33,198 nucleotides of DNA from Candolleomyces eurysporus. Its lineage: Eukaryota > Basidiomycota > Agaricomycetes > Agaricales > Psathyrellaceae. Where the stretch lies: NCBI GenBank assembly GCA_027579435.1, contig JANBPK010001556.1:1-33198 (forward strand), written 5' to 3'. The notes under the pieces are model-generated. The model made no database searches. It had not been told where the DNA came from and saw only the letters and a program-made list of their open reading frames with translations. The translations under genes were made by a program, and so were the position numbers. Positions 20,668 to 31,341 of the stretch are shown piece by piece. Within the stretch, counting starts at the first letter, position 1. Each line of letters begins with the position of its first letter.

Positions 20668-22029
20668 GTCAAGACGGCGGTTCGATGGTCGAAGGAGAGA
20701 GAAAAGACACTTNGGGGGAAGCGTGGAAGCGAGGGCAGGTATTGTGACGAAGGGTGGTGTCAGGCACGAGACAGCCTGTAGGTGATAGTGATGTGCGCAA
20801 TCGTTCGATAGATCGAGTAGTTGGGCGCTTATCGCACGATTTGGACCGCGATAAGACTAATCAGATGTCCCAGGGTTTTGGTACTGTGTCCACGGGGACG
20901 AGGAAGACTGACTTATCTATTCATTCTATCCGCTCGATCGGGTATACATACATCGTGAAGGCCCTCATGTTCCCAATCAAGAGTCATGTGAAAGACAGAA
21001 GAGGTATGCAAACCTCAAGGCCTGATGCCATTCCACAGATACTGAGGCTTCCTGATGCCGATCCGAGCGATCGATAGTTAGAGCATAGAGTCAGTCCAGG
21101 AAGTACAGTACACGTTGGAACCTACAGGGAATGACGGACCTTTATGCCGCTCATACCATGATTCCATTTACGGACGGAAGCAAGAGCGGTGGCGGCGACA
21201 TATTCAACAGTGTTGTACAAAGCCCACTAGGAATTCGTTAATCGCCAAGAGAACTACTCAAAAAGAAGAGATAAGTGTGGTAGCCTGAGTATACATAGTC
21301 TTGGGAAAGCGGGGATGACACCAGGCAACCGCTGACCGCCTGATCACCATCGTATTGGGACAGAGCGGTGTAGGGCAACACCTGAGCCTCTGTTGCTGTG
21401 GGCTCGCGTGGTAGTCAGCAGTCGAACCACTGTTTCCAGCGGGCACCGTGCGCACCTACCTAACCACAGCGAGAACGGTGCAGAGCACAATCGAAAGACG
21501 TACTATGATAATCAGGGCTCCAGCTAGAGCATACCCAGTCCGATGCGGCTCCCAATGTATCCCTCCCATTTCCATCCCAGAACTGGTTTTGCATCTCTGC
21601 GGGCCGAAAAATCCGGTCTACGGTTCGTCAGATCGAGTGAATTTTGAAGAGATCTAGTGAGTCAAGAATAAAGAAAACACGCACACCGACGCGTCGGGTC
21701 GTTCCGAGGCGGCAGCGAAAACGCAGGCTGGCGGGGAATTGTTTGCCACTTGCGCGTGTTACCAACCAAACCGTCGCTCATGATAGGTTACTCCTACCTC
21801 TCAGGCCTCATGCGAAAGTGTTCACCTCCACCTTGAATGTATTGCCCCTTCTCGAACCTTTCAACTAGCTTGTTCGAGCTCCGTCCTGAAGTTCTCACTT
21901 CCATGAACTATAGACAACGGGGTCGCCTTCGACTTATACTCACTTTCCTCGAAACATTCAAAGTCCATTGGTACAACTCACAGCACCACCATCCTCTACC
22001 GAACACCCAACTCCCAGAATCCAGAAACT
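20668..22029. other. Region without a supported gene
   Basis: About 1.4 kb with one N (20713). Open frames are short and unlike known families. On the - strand around 21460-21540 one frame reads a hydrophobic run (TGYALAGALIIIV) that could be a membrane segment of a small or decayed protein, but no start, stop and splice sites could be fitted around it. The first 100 bases should include the ULD gene promoter. Confidence 0.4.
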
Positions 22030-23260
22030 ACTGCTCGGTCATTGCGCCAGTCCCGTAAACGACGGCTCCCTCTGCATGCTCCTCTTCCAGTCCCATTCCT
22101 CCGAGAAGAGCGAGGACTTCTACGCTTACCCACCGATCGCCCCGCATTCATCGACGCCGCAGGAGATAGTCTTTCCAGAGGGGGGTTGAAAGCATTGACG
22201 TTGGGAGTGGGATTGGAGCTTTGTAACCTCGTCGTTCTTCCCTNCCCCCCGGCCGTGCCGAACTACGCGTCCTATCAGGAGACAACGTCGTCATGATATT
22301 CAGCCTGGGTCCGCTATATTGGCCATTCATGCTGTTGGAGTGAGTCTACCCTCGCTCACCCCCACCATCGATTCTATCCTCAGCTGATCTCTCTTCTCAG
22401 CGCTGTCGCAGTCAGACTCAAGATCGCCCTCGCGACCAGCACCTCTCTCGAACTCTCTTATCAGTCGACCGACAGGAGAGCACGTATGCTCGTCGTTGCT
22501 CCATCTCACCTCTCCATCACAGTCGAGACGTCCGTAGCCATCCTCAAGGTCTCCGAATCCGGGGCTCGTGCACGTATCTGGGTCATGGCTAGATTGTGGA
22601 ATTGCGATCAGGCTATTGTGATTCAGAGCATCGACGGGCAGGGCGTTTGTTGGGATTCGGGAGGTTGAAGAGTGAGAAGGGATTCGCTGAAGCCCAGGCA
22701 GATGAAGCGGTATACATTTACTACGGCTCTGCTCCAACTGTGAGCTCGTCGTTTTTTCGTCCTAATCTTGCGTTCTTTGGTATGACGTCTGTAGAAAAAA
22801 GCCAAAGGCATTAGGGTACGTACCATGCCTCGCTCCCGTTGAAGCCGGTTCGACTGACAGATATCTGGGAGTCATCTCATCGAGCAGCAGGCTCCATCTT
22901 CAGAATAGCTTGGAAGGTCTCAAATTGACCCGGGCNAAAAAATGACGTCTTGTTGGTTCTTTTACCATTCTACCGCTTCTTCAGTTCGTCTTTTTTAGTC
23001 TCCAACGCGAAACGTTGCTTATTCATGTGGTTTCCAATGACAGGTCTCATCGTACATCTCCATTAGAGTTTCTATCTCGGATTGCCGACAGCTATCGTCG
23101 CATTTCGGGCCAACGGCGTTCTGTCAGGCGATATAAAATACAGAGTCATGATGGCTATGATCGTAACTCTGATCTTACAGGTGTTAGCCTGGCATCCAGG
23201 TAAGCAGTGTTTCTACGTTTGCGTGCTCGAAAACCCTGAGCGATCGCTATGGCCGATGCG
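22030..23260 (+). pseudogene. Decayed acyl-CoA ligase (AMP-binding, 4CL-like) fragment
   Basis: Pieces of an adenylate-forming acyl-CoA ligase can be read in order but in shifting frames: DRPAFIDAAGDSLS (about 22128-22170), GDNVVMIFSLGPLYWPFMLL (about 22280-22337), a possible intron 22342-22400 (GTGAGT to CTCAG), then VAVRLKIALATS, ARMLVVAPS and ARARIWVMA, ADEAVYIYYGSAPT (about 22700-22741), where the family has its Ser/Thr/Gly-rich ATP-binding loop YSSGTTG, and YLGLPTAIVAFR with YRVMMAMIV and QVLAWHP (about 23070-23195). The ATP loop has lost its key residues, in-frame stops occur (for example near 23055) and the C-terminal domain is missing. Two Ns (22244, 22936) may account for part of the frame loss, but not for the stops and the damaged motif. 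Intact relatives activate aryl or fatty acids with ATP and CoA. Confidence 0.65.
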
Positions 23261-23264
23261 ATAA

Positions 23265-24185
23265 ATCAATATCATGAGACTCTTTTCACATTTCGAGTTC
23301 TCGATGGAGTCGTCTTGCGAAAATTGGAGTCTCGATATTTTGGTCAAGTTCAGAGAACTCGTTCCTATCGATTGTCTCCATTGAGCCCACGTCGTATAGC
23401 CTAATACTCTACACATAGATACTTCTCTCATCTTCATTTGAATCATTTCTGAACTCCTTTACATGACGAGCAGGATACCGTTGATTGTCGTTCCCACTAA
23501 TGCAACCGTGGTTGAACAATTTTGGTCGTATAAGATCGTATCAAGCTGCCAGAAGATGTTAATTATCGATTCGTTCTCCTAGTATTCTCCTAGTCAGAGT
23601 AGTGGTATTACTGGCCAAGCTCGACCGCTTTTACTGTACATGATGATTGAGAATCGACAGGTATACGTCCTGATATTCCACCGTCCACCAAGGCCACCAC
23701 GAGCTCCCCGGATGATCCAACCACCACTCCTTCGGATCCATAGCGCTAGTGTGTGCGCCGGGGGCATTCGCCCAGTTTGAAGGAATTGTCGAGGTCTTTG
23801 ACCTGTCCGGGGTCCGACCTGGGTGAAGGCGACTTGAAGTTGTGCGACATCGTAGGCGATATACTTGCTTCGACTTGAGCATTATTATTCTTCCTCTTCG
23901 AGAAGAATTTAAACCATTTAGACAATCGCTACCGTGCACGCTTCTTTGAACCTTTGATGATGGGAGCCGTTGGAAAATCTTCAAGCTTCTCTTCGAAAAC
24001 TTGCGGTATGTTTGCCGCGATACACTGAGGAGGGTCGCCAGGTTATAGAGCAAAGAAATGCCAGATTGGCAATAAGGTACCTGGCAGCTTTTTGAAACCG
24101 TAACTTTGAGCTACCTGCGGGTTTGGTTTTGGCTGACCGGCGAAGGGACTTACATATCGAAAGATTTAACCAATGTTTCGTCAGG
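23265..24185. other. Decayed region with unassigned open frames
   Basis: About 0.9 kb. The first 120 bases may continue the acyl-CoA ligase relic (a frame with FRVLDGVVL). On the - strand, 23631-24053 is open for 140 codons and ends in a Trp-rich stretch (PKEWWLDHPGSSWWPWW); a second - strand frame across the same bases also reads like protein but has stops. I recognise no family and make no gene call. Confidence 0.3.
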
Positions 24186-24189
24186 AGTG

Positions 24190-24545
24190 TCACTTTCTTG
24201 AGTCCGAGGCTTCGCTTTTTATCACGCAGGAGTCACCAACTACAGGTGTGATCGCTGGTCGCCTTCCCCAAACGAGGAAGACTAGGCTTTGGGAGGCGTG
24301 GCCGTGATAGTCTTGGAAATTGAATCACATAAAGGAGGGAGAGCTTTTGTATACTCGGATGTCTGGAGAGAAAGTGCAGGACGTCTGATGGATGTCGGCG
24401 TTTCCGAAATCGAAGTGGTCTGGGGATGGGAGGTTGATTTCCGAGGAGAATTGTTGCCNAAATCTCCCTTGACGCTTCGTACCAAGAGAGAAGTTGCATT
24501 GTCCAGTATAGGTCCGAGAGCAACAAGTCGGATTTCAACAAGAGG
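24190..24545 (-). pseudogene. F-box/LRR family fragment (relic of the 0-7.7 kb family)
   Basis: The - strand reads pieces of the middle of the tandem F-box family: SDLLLSDLYWTMQLLSWYEA for the family's SDMLLSSTMFLDWTIQLFSW block, then PSDVLHFLSRHPSIQKLSLL and PKPSLPRLGK, with a frameshift and an N at 24459 between them. The F-box, the first exon and the C-terminal half are missing. Its 5' side is joined directly to an LCB1 scrap, whereas in the intact locus over 2 kb lie between the corresponding points. Confidence 0.8.
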
Positions 24546-24559
24546 GTCGCTATCTGGGA

Positions 24560-24750
24560 GCAAACCTGGTGGTCAACGACGATGTTGGAGCCTGCGCGGA
24601 AGCCCCCACCGGCGCAGAGACCGATAGCGCATGAGCATGTCGACTTTCTACAGTGGATAACTGGATGTTAGCGGGGTTTCGACTGAACACCAGCTCCAAT
24701 GTTGAAATGGTCGTTCTTGTTGTGAGGTTTATTGTGTCGGCCAGTTGTTC
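24560..24750 (-). pseudogene. Two fused LCB1 scraps
   Basis: Bases 24563-24665 match LCB1 exon 5 and its flank (9010-9115), with a six-base loss near GCGCATGA. Bases 24687-24750 match the start of exon 1 (about 10283-10350), with the start codon deleted (GTCGGCCATGGCAG became GTCGGCCAG). Exons 2-4 and 6 and most of exon 1 are absent, so no product is possible. Confidence 0.85.
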
Positions 24751-25610
24751 AACATCGTCTCAGGATGCTCCGAATGACTCCCTCAACTCTCGAGGTAAAA
24801 GAGGGAAGTGATGAGATGGGAAAGGGAGGACTTTGCGGGCGAACGCTGGTCGATTTTACGTAAAGCAAGGTTTCTCATTCCGTCACTCGGAGGCCTGGAA
24901 CGCTTTTCCTCTTACTACCATCCATTGAATATCCTCGACCGGGTCGTATGGGCACCGAGCCATGTCTGTCCCGGAATATGATCAAATAANTTTTTTGCTG
25001 CCGATTTGTTGCTCCGAAAATATGACAATGGGCGAGGCAGGTAAGGATGGCAGCATCTTCCATTTCACCCTACTAAATTTGAAAATATGTTCCCTCACCA
25101 GGATCAGGAGACAGGGTCATCTTCGTCATCGTTCGGAGTGGTCTTCTTCGTTCTGAAGCCTTCATCAGACCTTGGTTCTGACCGCGGTATGACCGCCCAA
25201 GAATTTATCCCAGGATCCATGGCCAGTTTCCGTTTGCGAGAGGTGGAAACAGCGGTCTTAAGACCCAGGCACGAGGCCTCACCACTACCCCATATGCTCT
25301 GTACGAGGTATCAAAAAACCACTCACGCAGGGAGAGGCTAACCCTTTGTCTATCCCCGATGTTTTCCCAGATTGTTGAATCCAGATATTCAGTGCTCACC
25401 TCCACTGAGGACGAGTCTCATCCCAACAATTTTCTGGGCGAACCTCCTTCTCTTCCCGTGCTCTTGAGAGCGCCCCAAACACCTGACTGGCGGAGTTTGT
25501 GGGTGAGACGTGTGTCATGCGAACCCTTTACAGCATCTAAAGAGTATTCAGATTCCGCAGCTTCGCCCTCTTCCACCCCTTTCCACCACTCAGACGCGGT
25601 ATTTGGAGAG
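24751..25610. promoter_or_regulatory. Duplicated upstream region of F-box copy B
   Basis: 860 bases homologous to 10351-11244, so it should hold the promoter of F-box copy B. It contains an N at 24990. The upstream ATG at 25517 opens a frame of only seven codons, which supports 25611 as the coding start. Confidence 0.55.
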
Positions 25611-27522
25611 ATGNCCCCCCACTGGATTCTTTGATTGCCCAACGGAAATTAGGGACGAGATCCTTTCGTACCTCCCTATAGGCAATCCTCCTACCCTGCA
25701 AGGTCTCCAGCTAGGACTCACTTGCAAAAGCCTATACGAGATCTTGGGACCTGTGATCGTGAAGGCACAAGTCGAGCGGCTGCTAGAAGCTACCAAGACA
25801 TACAAGCTTACACTACACAGGGTCGAACCTTCATCAACGTCCCATCCTCAGGGTGTGCGGGTGGAATTTGGATCGGAAGGCTGCGCTTACCATTGGCGCT
25901 CAGTCGGTGCATCATACAATTCGCCATACCGCGATGCTGTCATCCATCACCTTTTCCACCGCTCTGATTTAGAGTACGACTTTGGTATCACCTACCAGGT
26001 GACGTCCGAAGACCAAATCTCGAGTGCCGTCGAGATGTGGTGTCTACACAGTCTACTCTCGCGATCGCAACGATTTCGGTGCATTCGATTATCCATACAA
26101 GGCCCGCTAATTCGAACAGAAGAAGGAAAGACAGTAGGATGCCAGTGGACCAGAGCATTCCTCAAACTCCTCGAAGTCTGCGCCGAACAGCCAGGGATGG
26201 AAATCACGTTTACCGATGCCAGCTCGACTTGGAGGCGCGGCTTTACGAGATTCAAGCGTCTTTTTGTCCAGGAAGGCACACTCCATCCTAAACCATCAGT
26301 TTTGTCTTTGATCTCATCTTCCCTTCAAAATCTTCGAAGGAAACCTTCGAGCATGAACACTACCCCATCTCAGCCGGTTCTCCAACCAATCGATTTCGTC
26401 TTCCCTTCCGAAACGTTCACCAGAAGTCAGTTGTCCCTACTGAAGCTGACGGGTGGGGGATTATTGTTCAGTCCCTCGTGTTATCCTTTCCTCCACCACC
26501 TAACCCTCCAGTCCTCCTCAACGCTGACGAGGTTGCATCTCAACCGTTGCACACTTCTGCCGGATGATTGGCGAGCCATGTTGTCCTGTTGGAAATTTTC
26601 TCAACTATCCCATTTCAGTATTCGGGAATCAACGGTACCGTTTAATGTTTTGATTTCATTCTTGCGGTGCCATCCCACTCTTACCAATGTCCACCTTTGG
26701 GTACACGAAGTCGATGCTCAATCGACCACGGCTCTCATCGACGATAAGTTTCTCCCCAATGTCCGCCAAATGGTCGCATCTCCCCCACTCCTAATCCCAA
26801 TCATGTCGTCCTCCTTATCGTCCTCTTTCGGCTCGACTGTATTCAAGAAGAAATCCGAGATCTTTCCACTCCTCGAAGACTTGGTGCTTTCGCAAGAACA
26901 CGATTTTCTCCGCGGGCGCCAGGCAGCGCTCAAATTCGAGGACATATCCAAAGTCCTCTCACTGGTTGCTGCGCGACGCTGCGACACGACCTTGCCCAAA
27001 TTACACACATTGTCAATACGTACGGTGTATCAAGCCCAAGAAGCTTTTGAAGGGTGGTTACGTGGTGTAATAGGCTCAGGAGCAACGGCCGGCAGTTCTT
27101 CTTCCTCTTCCTCCTCCGCCGCCTACGCGTCTTACCCGATATCAAATCTTCCCCTTTGCGGCATACCAGAATTCCACATTTCCGCATTTCCGTCTCGGTA
27201 CTATGACAAAAGCATTGACCTATGCATGGAACCCACCATGAACGTCGATCCTAACCTCGTCGTGGACTTCGTCGTGCGCCTCTTTGGCCATGGGAGGTCA
27301 ACGGGCCTTAAGAAAATAGTCCTGAGCGACATTTTCACCGGCTGTTCTACCTTCCGAGTTGATGGAGGGAAGGTTATATGGCGAGAAGCGGATAAGATCC
27401 CCCCTGCGATTGAACGGATTTGGGAGAGGTGTGGAGATTTGGAGGAAGTTAGGTGTCTTGGGTATGCCAGACTTGATCTTAGCGAGGAAAAGGTTTGGAA
27501 GAGGCCTCCGGGGCCACCGTGA
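25611..27522 (+). CDS. Intronless F-box protein, copy B
   Basis: Paralogue of the gene at 11245-13134, with 636 residues once the N at 25614 is skipped. After ATG the copy has N plus six Cs where copy A has six Cs, so the N is an added pad. The F-box (FFDCPTEIRDEILSYLP, LGLTCKSLYEIL) follows the start directly. Most of the protein is close to copy A, including the Ser-rich stretch. Differences cluster in four places: a four-residue insertion after residue ~115, an altered loop around 26466-26480, a changed block at 27201-27232 and a changed block at 27346-27375. The frame is otherwise open, so the copy is likely still functional or recent. By family an SCF ubiquitin-ligase substrate receptor of unknown target. 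Confidence 0.8.
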
Positions 27523-28007
27523 CCTGGGCGTTAGCAGTGTTTCGGACCAAGTACATACAAACATCAGCGAAATTATTCTCTATTACGGTCCCAGATCTAG
27601 AAGTAAATGTGCTTGCGCTAGGGAGTGTGTTCCGGTTATTGTTTACAAGGGTTCTACTTTTCGGACCTGTTGAGTCAATATTCCGTGGATGGCGGTACAA
27701 CAATAGATCGGTCCTTCCTAATGCTCAACGTCTTCTAGTGTCCACAGCCGAGTGCTACCGACTGGAATGCGCCATGAACCCCGATTGACATGATCAAGGG
27801 ATATTTGCACACGGATGTCACAGTCCAGGCTTCTTCAATCATTCGGGCGTATTTCCCGCTGCGTGTCTCTTGATCTGAACTTCTCAACGTCAGCTGCCTT
27901 GCTGCCTTTCCCCAGCTTGTGTATCTTCATGCCGGCCTTTGGCCTGTCTACTTGGATCCCATATAAGAGAAGTACTCACCTGAACGCGACGTGCATCTCA
28001 GGCTGCC
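27523..28007. other. Spacer between F-box copy B and carboxylesterase 1
   Basis: The first ~330 bases are the duplicated 3' flank of the F-box gene; the last ~155 bases are unique to this copy and form the carboxylesterase promoter. No gene was seen. Confidence 0.6.
27959..27968 (+). promoter_or_regulatory. TATA-box candidate for carboxylesterase 1
   Basis: CCATATAAGA lies about 45 bases before the ATG at 28008, a reasonable place for a TATA element if the leader is short. Judged on position and sequence only. Confidence 0.45.
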
Positions 28008-30369
28008 ATGTTGGCCTTTCACCTCCTCGTCTGCGGCGTTCTTGCGGCTGCCATGGTTCATGCCCTTCCTGAAGTCAAAGTTCGCGGAACCACAATTTCA
28101 GGACGAGATATCTCGAGCAACGTCGAGTTCTTTGGTGGTCAGACCTTTCTTCCCTCTGTCATTCGATCCTGAGAACGGTACCGATGCTCATCTATACGTA
28201 GGCATCCCGTTCGCTGAGCCGCCTATCGGCGCGCTCAGGTTTCGACCCCCGGTGTTCAAGGTTCAGTTGAATACAACAACTTTCGATGCAGGCAAGTATG
28301 GGAAAGCCTGCATTCAACTGGTATGTCGACACTCGATTTTCCAGGGATGCTAAATCTTCGCTGTCTCAACAAATATAAGCCGCTAGACGTAGATCCTTCG
28401 AGCCAATCCGAAGATTGCTTGACCATTAGTATTTATCGCCCGGCGGGGGTGAAGCCGTTAGCCAGGCTACCTGTTGTGAGCCATGAATCTTCGATTATTT
28501 CAATGGATAAAACTGAACTGAGCGAGTCCCCGTCAGTTATTATGGACGTGAGTTGTGAATCACGTCGACATGTCATGGCCATTTTGACTCTTCACTATTA
28601 TTGCAGCTATGGTGGTGCATTTGTCATTGGATCTTCTAGCCTGTACGATGCTACAGAACTCGTGCAACGCAGCATCCAAAGGGTGAGGGATTTCCAGCAT
28701 AACCAAAGTCTCTGAAAAATGACTGTCCACAGAAAACACCAATCATCTACGTCAACTTCAATTATCGTTTGGGTCCTCTGGGATTCCCTCAAGGTCAAGA
28801 GGGTATGAACTTCCCAATTACTCTGCTTCGAGTTCTTATCCTTCCATTCTTAGCGGATGATCGACGGGCACTTAATCTTGCACTTGAAGACCAAATTACT
28901 GCATTGGAATGGGTACAAGCCAATATTCATTTCTTCGGAGGTGATAAAAACAAGGTAGTTTCCTCATGATTTTTAATTGGGACTCTTTGAGGTCCAATGC
29001 TTAATTGGTCTTCGATAGGTAACTATCTTCGGCCAAAGTGCTGGAGCCATCATGACTGGGGTGTTGCTTCTGAGCCCCATACTCGAACGGTTGGCTAGGG
29101 GAGCTGTAAGTAAATTTTCTCTATTATCACGCCCAGGGTGCTCGCGTTTGATTATTTTGTTCTCTCAGATACTCGAATCTGGTTCTTCGAATGGACTCGC
29201 CTCATTTACCGCTTCACGGCACGAAGGCTCTTGGCAATATTTCGTCTCACAAGTTCCTTCCTGTGCGAGCGTCGCAACGTCTGGGAACACGTTTAGCTGT
29301 CTTCAAAATGCAACTACCGAAGAAATCACTATAGCTACATTACAAGCCGACTCAATCACTGAATTTGTGTGGACTCCCACTCTTGATACCGGACGCAACA
29401 GTCTGTACCCCGACCTAGCTTCTCGTCTTTACTCTAAAGGACGTTTCTCGAGACTGCCTTTCATCGCGGGTACCAATCGTGACGAGGGGACGGGATTTGC
29501 TAGCCAGCAGCCATTGACTAATGAGGATCTCAAGGCGATGCTCATCGGGCTCAATACCTCTCCTGGCGGTTCACCCGGGATTGAGGCTACGGCTGACAAG
29601 GTGCTTGCGCTCTATCCGGCCGATCCTGCTGTGGGATCGCCATATGGAACGGGAAATGAATTGTTTGGGCTCCCAGCGTCGTACAAAAGGCATGCTTCTA
29701 TCTGTGAGTGCATGGATATTGCCACCGCCGTGCTTGAACGTAACAACTTATATTTTGCAGTGGGAGATATGACCTTCGAAGCTCCTAGGAGGATGTTGTC
29801 TCAAGCGGCCGCAAAATTCGGCGCTAAGTCCTATGCCTATCAGTTTACCGACCCTCAGGCCATACCAGCTCTTGGAGGTACATTCGATTCCCGATGCTTT
29901 CGATCATGTTAGTCGATTTGATGCTTACCCACTCGTTCGATCAGTGCCCCATACCGCTGAAGTTCCTTACGTCTATGGCCAAGTTCCCCCAACTGCTGGT
30001 GCAGCTTCGCAAAATCTTAGCATCGCGGTGATGGATTATTGGATCTCTTTTACGGTGTCTTTGGATCCCAATGATGGGAAGGGAGTAAAACGTGAGTGCC
30101 TTGCTACTCACAATCGCTTCTTAGATACTCCATTTAATAACCAATCGTCTTGGATTTCGTTTGTATAGGCCCCAGATGGCCTCAGTACAAGTACGCAAAC
30201 CAGGTGAGCCTCGTCAAAAGTCGTACCTTTTGAATGTACCGATTGACGCGATTTTTGTTTATAGGTGCTGTTGCAGCTCGAAGGCGGCAACGCCACAGTC
30301 ATTCAGGACGATTACAGGAAGGAGCAGATAGCATTCCTGAACAAAAATGCCCAAACTTTCAACCGTTGA
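28008..30369 (+). CDS. Secreted type-B carboxylesterase/lipase 1
   Basis: Thirteen exons: 28008-28137, 28202-28320, 28380-28475, 28537-28547, 28607-28682, 28733-28802, 28854-28954, 29019-29105, 29169-29703, 29761-29877, 29945-30091, 30169-30203, 30265-30369. They give 542 residues with every phase closing; introns are 50-77 nt. Residues 1-20 form a signal peptide. The alpha/beta-hydrolase has PFAEPP, the SEDCL block, YGGAF for the oxyanion hole, the nucleophile Ser208 in GQSAG, Glu336 in NRDEGT and His450 in PHTAEVPY. Exon 4 is only 11 nt (TTATTATGGAC) but is needed to read LPVLLWTYGGAF and is conserved in the neighbouring gene. GQSAG replaces the usual GESAG. The first donor is uncertain (28138 or 28135). 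It should hydrolyse carboxylic esters outside the cell; the substrate is unknown. Confidence 0.88.
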
Positions 30370-30500
30370 ACCTCTGTGCCAACGCCTCGAGGGAAGAACC
30401 TATGCGAAAATCGGGTCAAGATCTTTGACTACGAGCCTGTAACATATGACATTCAATCTGAGTCGGAGAAACTCATGCAAATTGTCCTTTTATTCCCGCC
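30370..30500. repeat. Inverted 3'-flank repeat, left arm
   Basis: The ~130 bases after the stop of carboxylesterase 1 match the sequence after the stop of carboxylesterase 2 read on the other strand (31210-31341), for example GAGGGAAGAACCTATG and GTAACATAT.ACATTCAA. The two genes therefore derive from an inverted duplication that included the 3' flank. Confidence 0.75.
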
Positions 30501-30564
30501 TTCTCTTCAACCTTTAGAATAAGGTCAGCTTTTTCAAAAATGACCCAGCGACAAACGGACCCTG

Positions 30565-30645
30565 CAGCGACACTGGGGTCATTCCAGACTATTTCAGAAA
30601 GGAGCAAATAACGTTCCTGAACGGCAATGCCGAAACTCTTAGTCT
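30565..30645 (+). pseudogene. Relic of a carboxylesterase last exon
   Basis: A short + strand frame reads VIPDYFRKEQITFLNGNAET, matching the last exon of carboxylesterase 1 (VIQDDYRKEQIAFLNKNAQT). Nothing of the other exons is seen, so this is a scrap of a third gene copy between the two convergent genes. Confidence 0.7.
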
Positions 30646-31209
30646 TTCGGCGTCACATCAGTTTCCGGGGACATGTATTGTGCGGACGAAGACAAAGAAT
30701 ATGTGACTGAAAGGCACATTTGAGATATACAGAGGGAAAATAGACCCGTGTTTCGTGTCTTTGGCCAATGACTACATAGAAGTGGAATCTGGGTTCGAGA
30801 GTCTATCTGCCAAAATGCGAACACAATGACAAATGCGGAATCACCCGAGCGGTTCTGCAGTGTTAGGCCTTAGGACAGACAACGCGGTAATATAATGGAT
30901 ATCTATATATGTATATAAATATGCATTTGTGTGTGTGTGTGTGTAAGTTTCCAAGGTCGTACTTCGCTCAAGACTGAGCACCAGCTCTGCTGACACCCAG
31001 GCCGCTCACTGGCCCTCCCTCAAATCACAACCTGGGAGGCTCCCTTCGATGATACCAGATTCCTCGAGCGTCGTTTTCGGAAACGTGCCATTGCCGCCAG
31101 AAATCATGGTTCTCTGTGCTTCCTGAGTTAGTTTGGGAGTGGTAGTCGACGCTTGTCGCCGCCGTCAGCACCGAGGTCGTTGTTGCAAAATGACCTCAAT
31201 CTAAACGGT
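30646..31209. other. Centre of the convergent carboxylesterase pair
   Basis: About 560 bases without a recognisable gene. It holds an AT-rich stretch (30895-30922) and the dinucleotide repeat described separately. Open frames here are short and have no recognisable motifs. Confidence 0.5.
30929..30944. repeat. GT dinucleotide microsatellite
   Basis: Eight GT repeats in a row, directly after an AT-rich run. A simple-sequence repeat with no evident function. Confidence 0.9.
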
Positions 31210-31341
31210 GACAATGCGGAAGGGAAAGCGCAATTTGCCTGAGTCTCTCCGATTCAGGTTGAATGTTATATGTTACAGACTCGTAGCTAGAGACCGTGAC
31301 CCAACACATAGGTTCTTCCCTCGGGAAATCAGCATAGATAT
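31210..31341. repeat. Inverted 3'-flank repeat, right arm
   Basis: The 3' flank of carboxylesterase 2, matching 30370-30500 on the opposite strand. Confidence 0.75.

Larger units (their letters stand above)
24687..27850 (+). repeat. Segmental duplication, copy B
   Basis: Direct copy of about 10280-13455: a scrap of LCB1 exon 1, the promoter region, a full-length F-box gene and its 3' flank. The copies differ by scattered substitutions and small indels, including a 12-base insertion near 25916-25927. The left edge is a deletion joint with LCB1 exon 5 sequence at about 24684. Confidence 0.9.

Noticed and set aside
21258..21657. Possible small membrane protein
   Set aside because: Only one hydrophobic run; no consistent start, splice and stop could be fitted.
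23631..24053. 140-codon - strand frame ending in a Trp-rich tail
   Set aside because: No family recognised, and a second frame over the same bases looks equally protein-like; left as unassigned.
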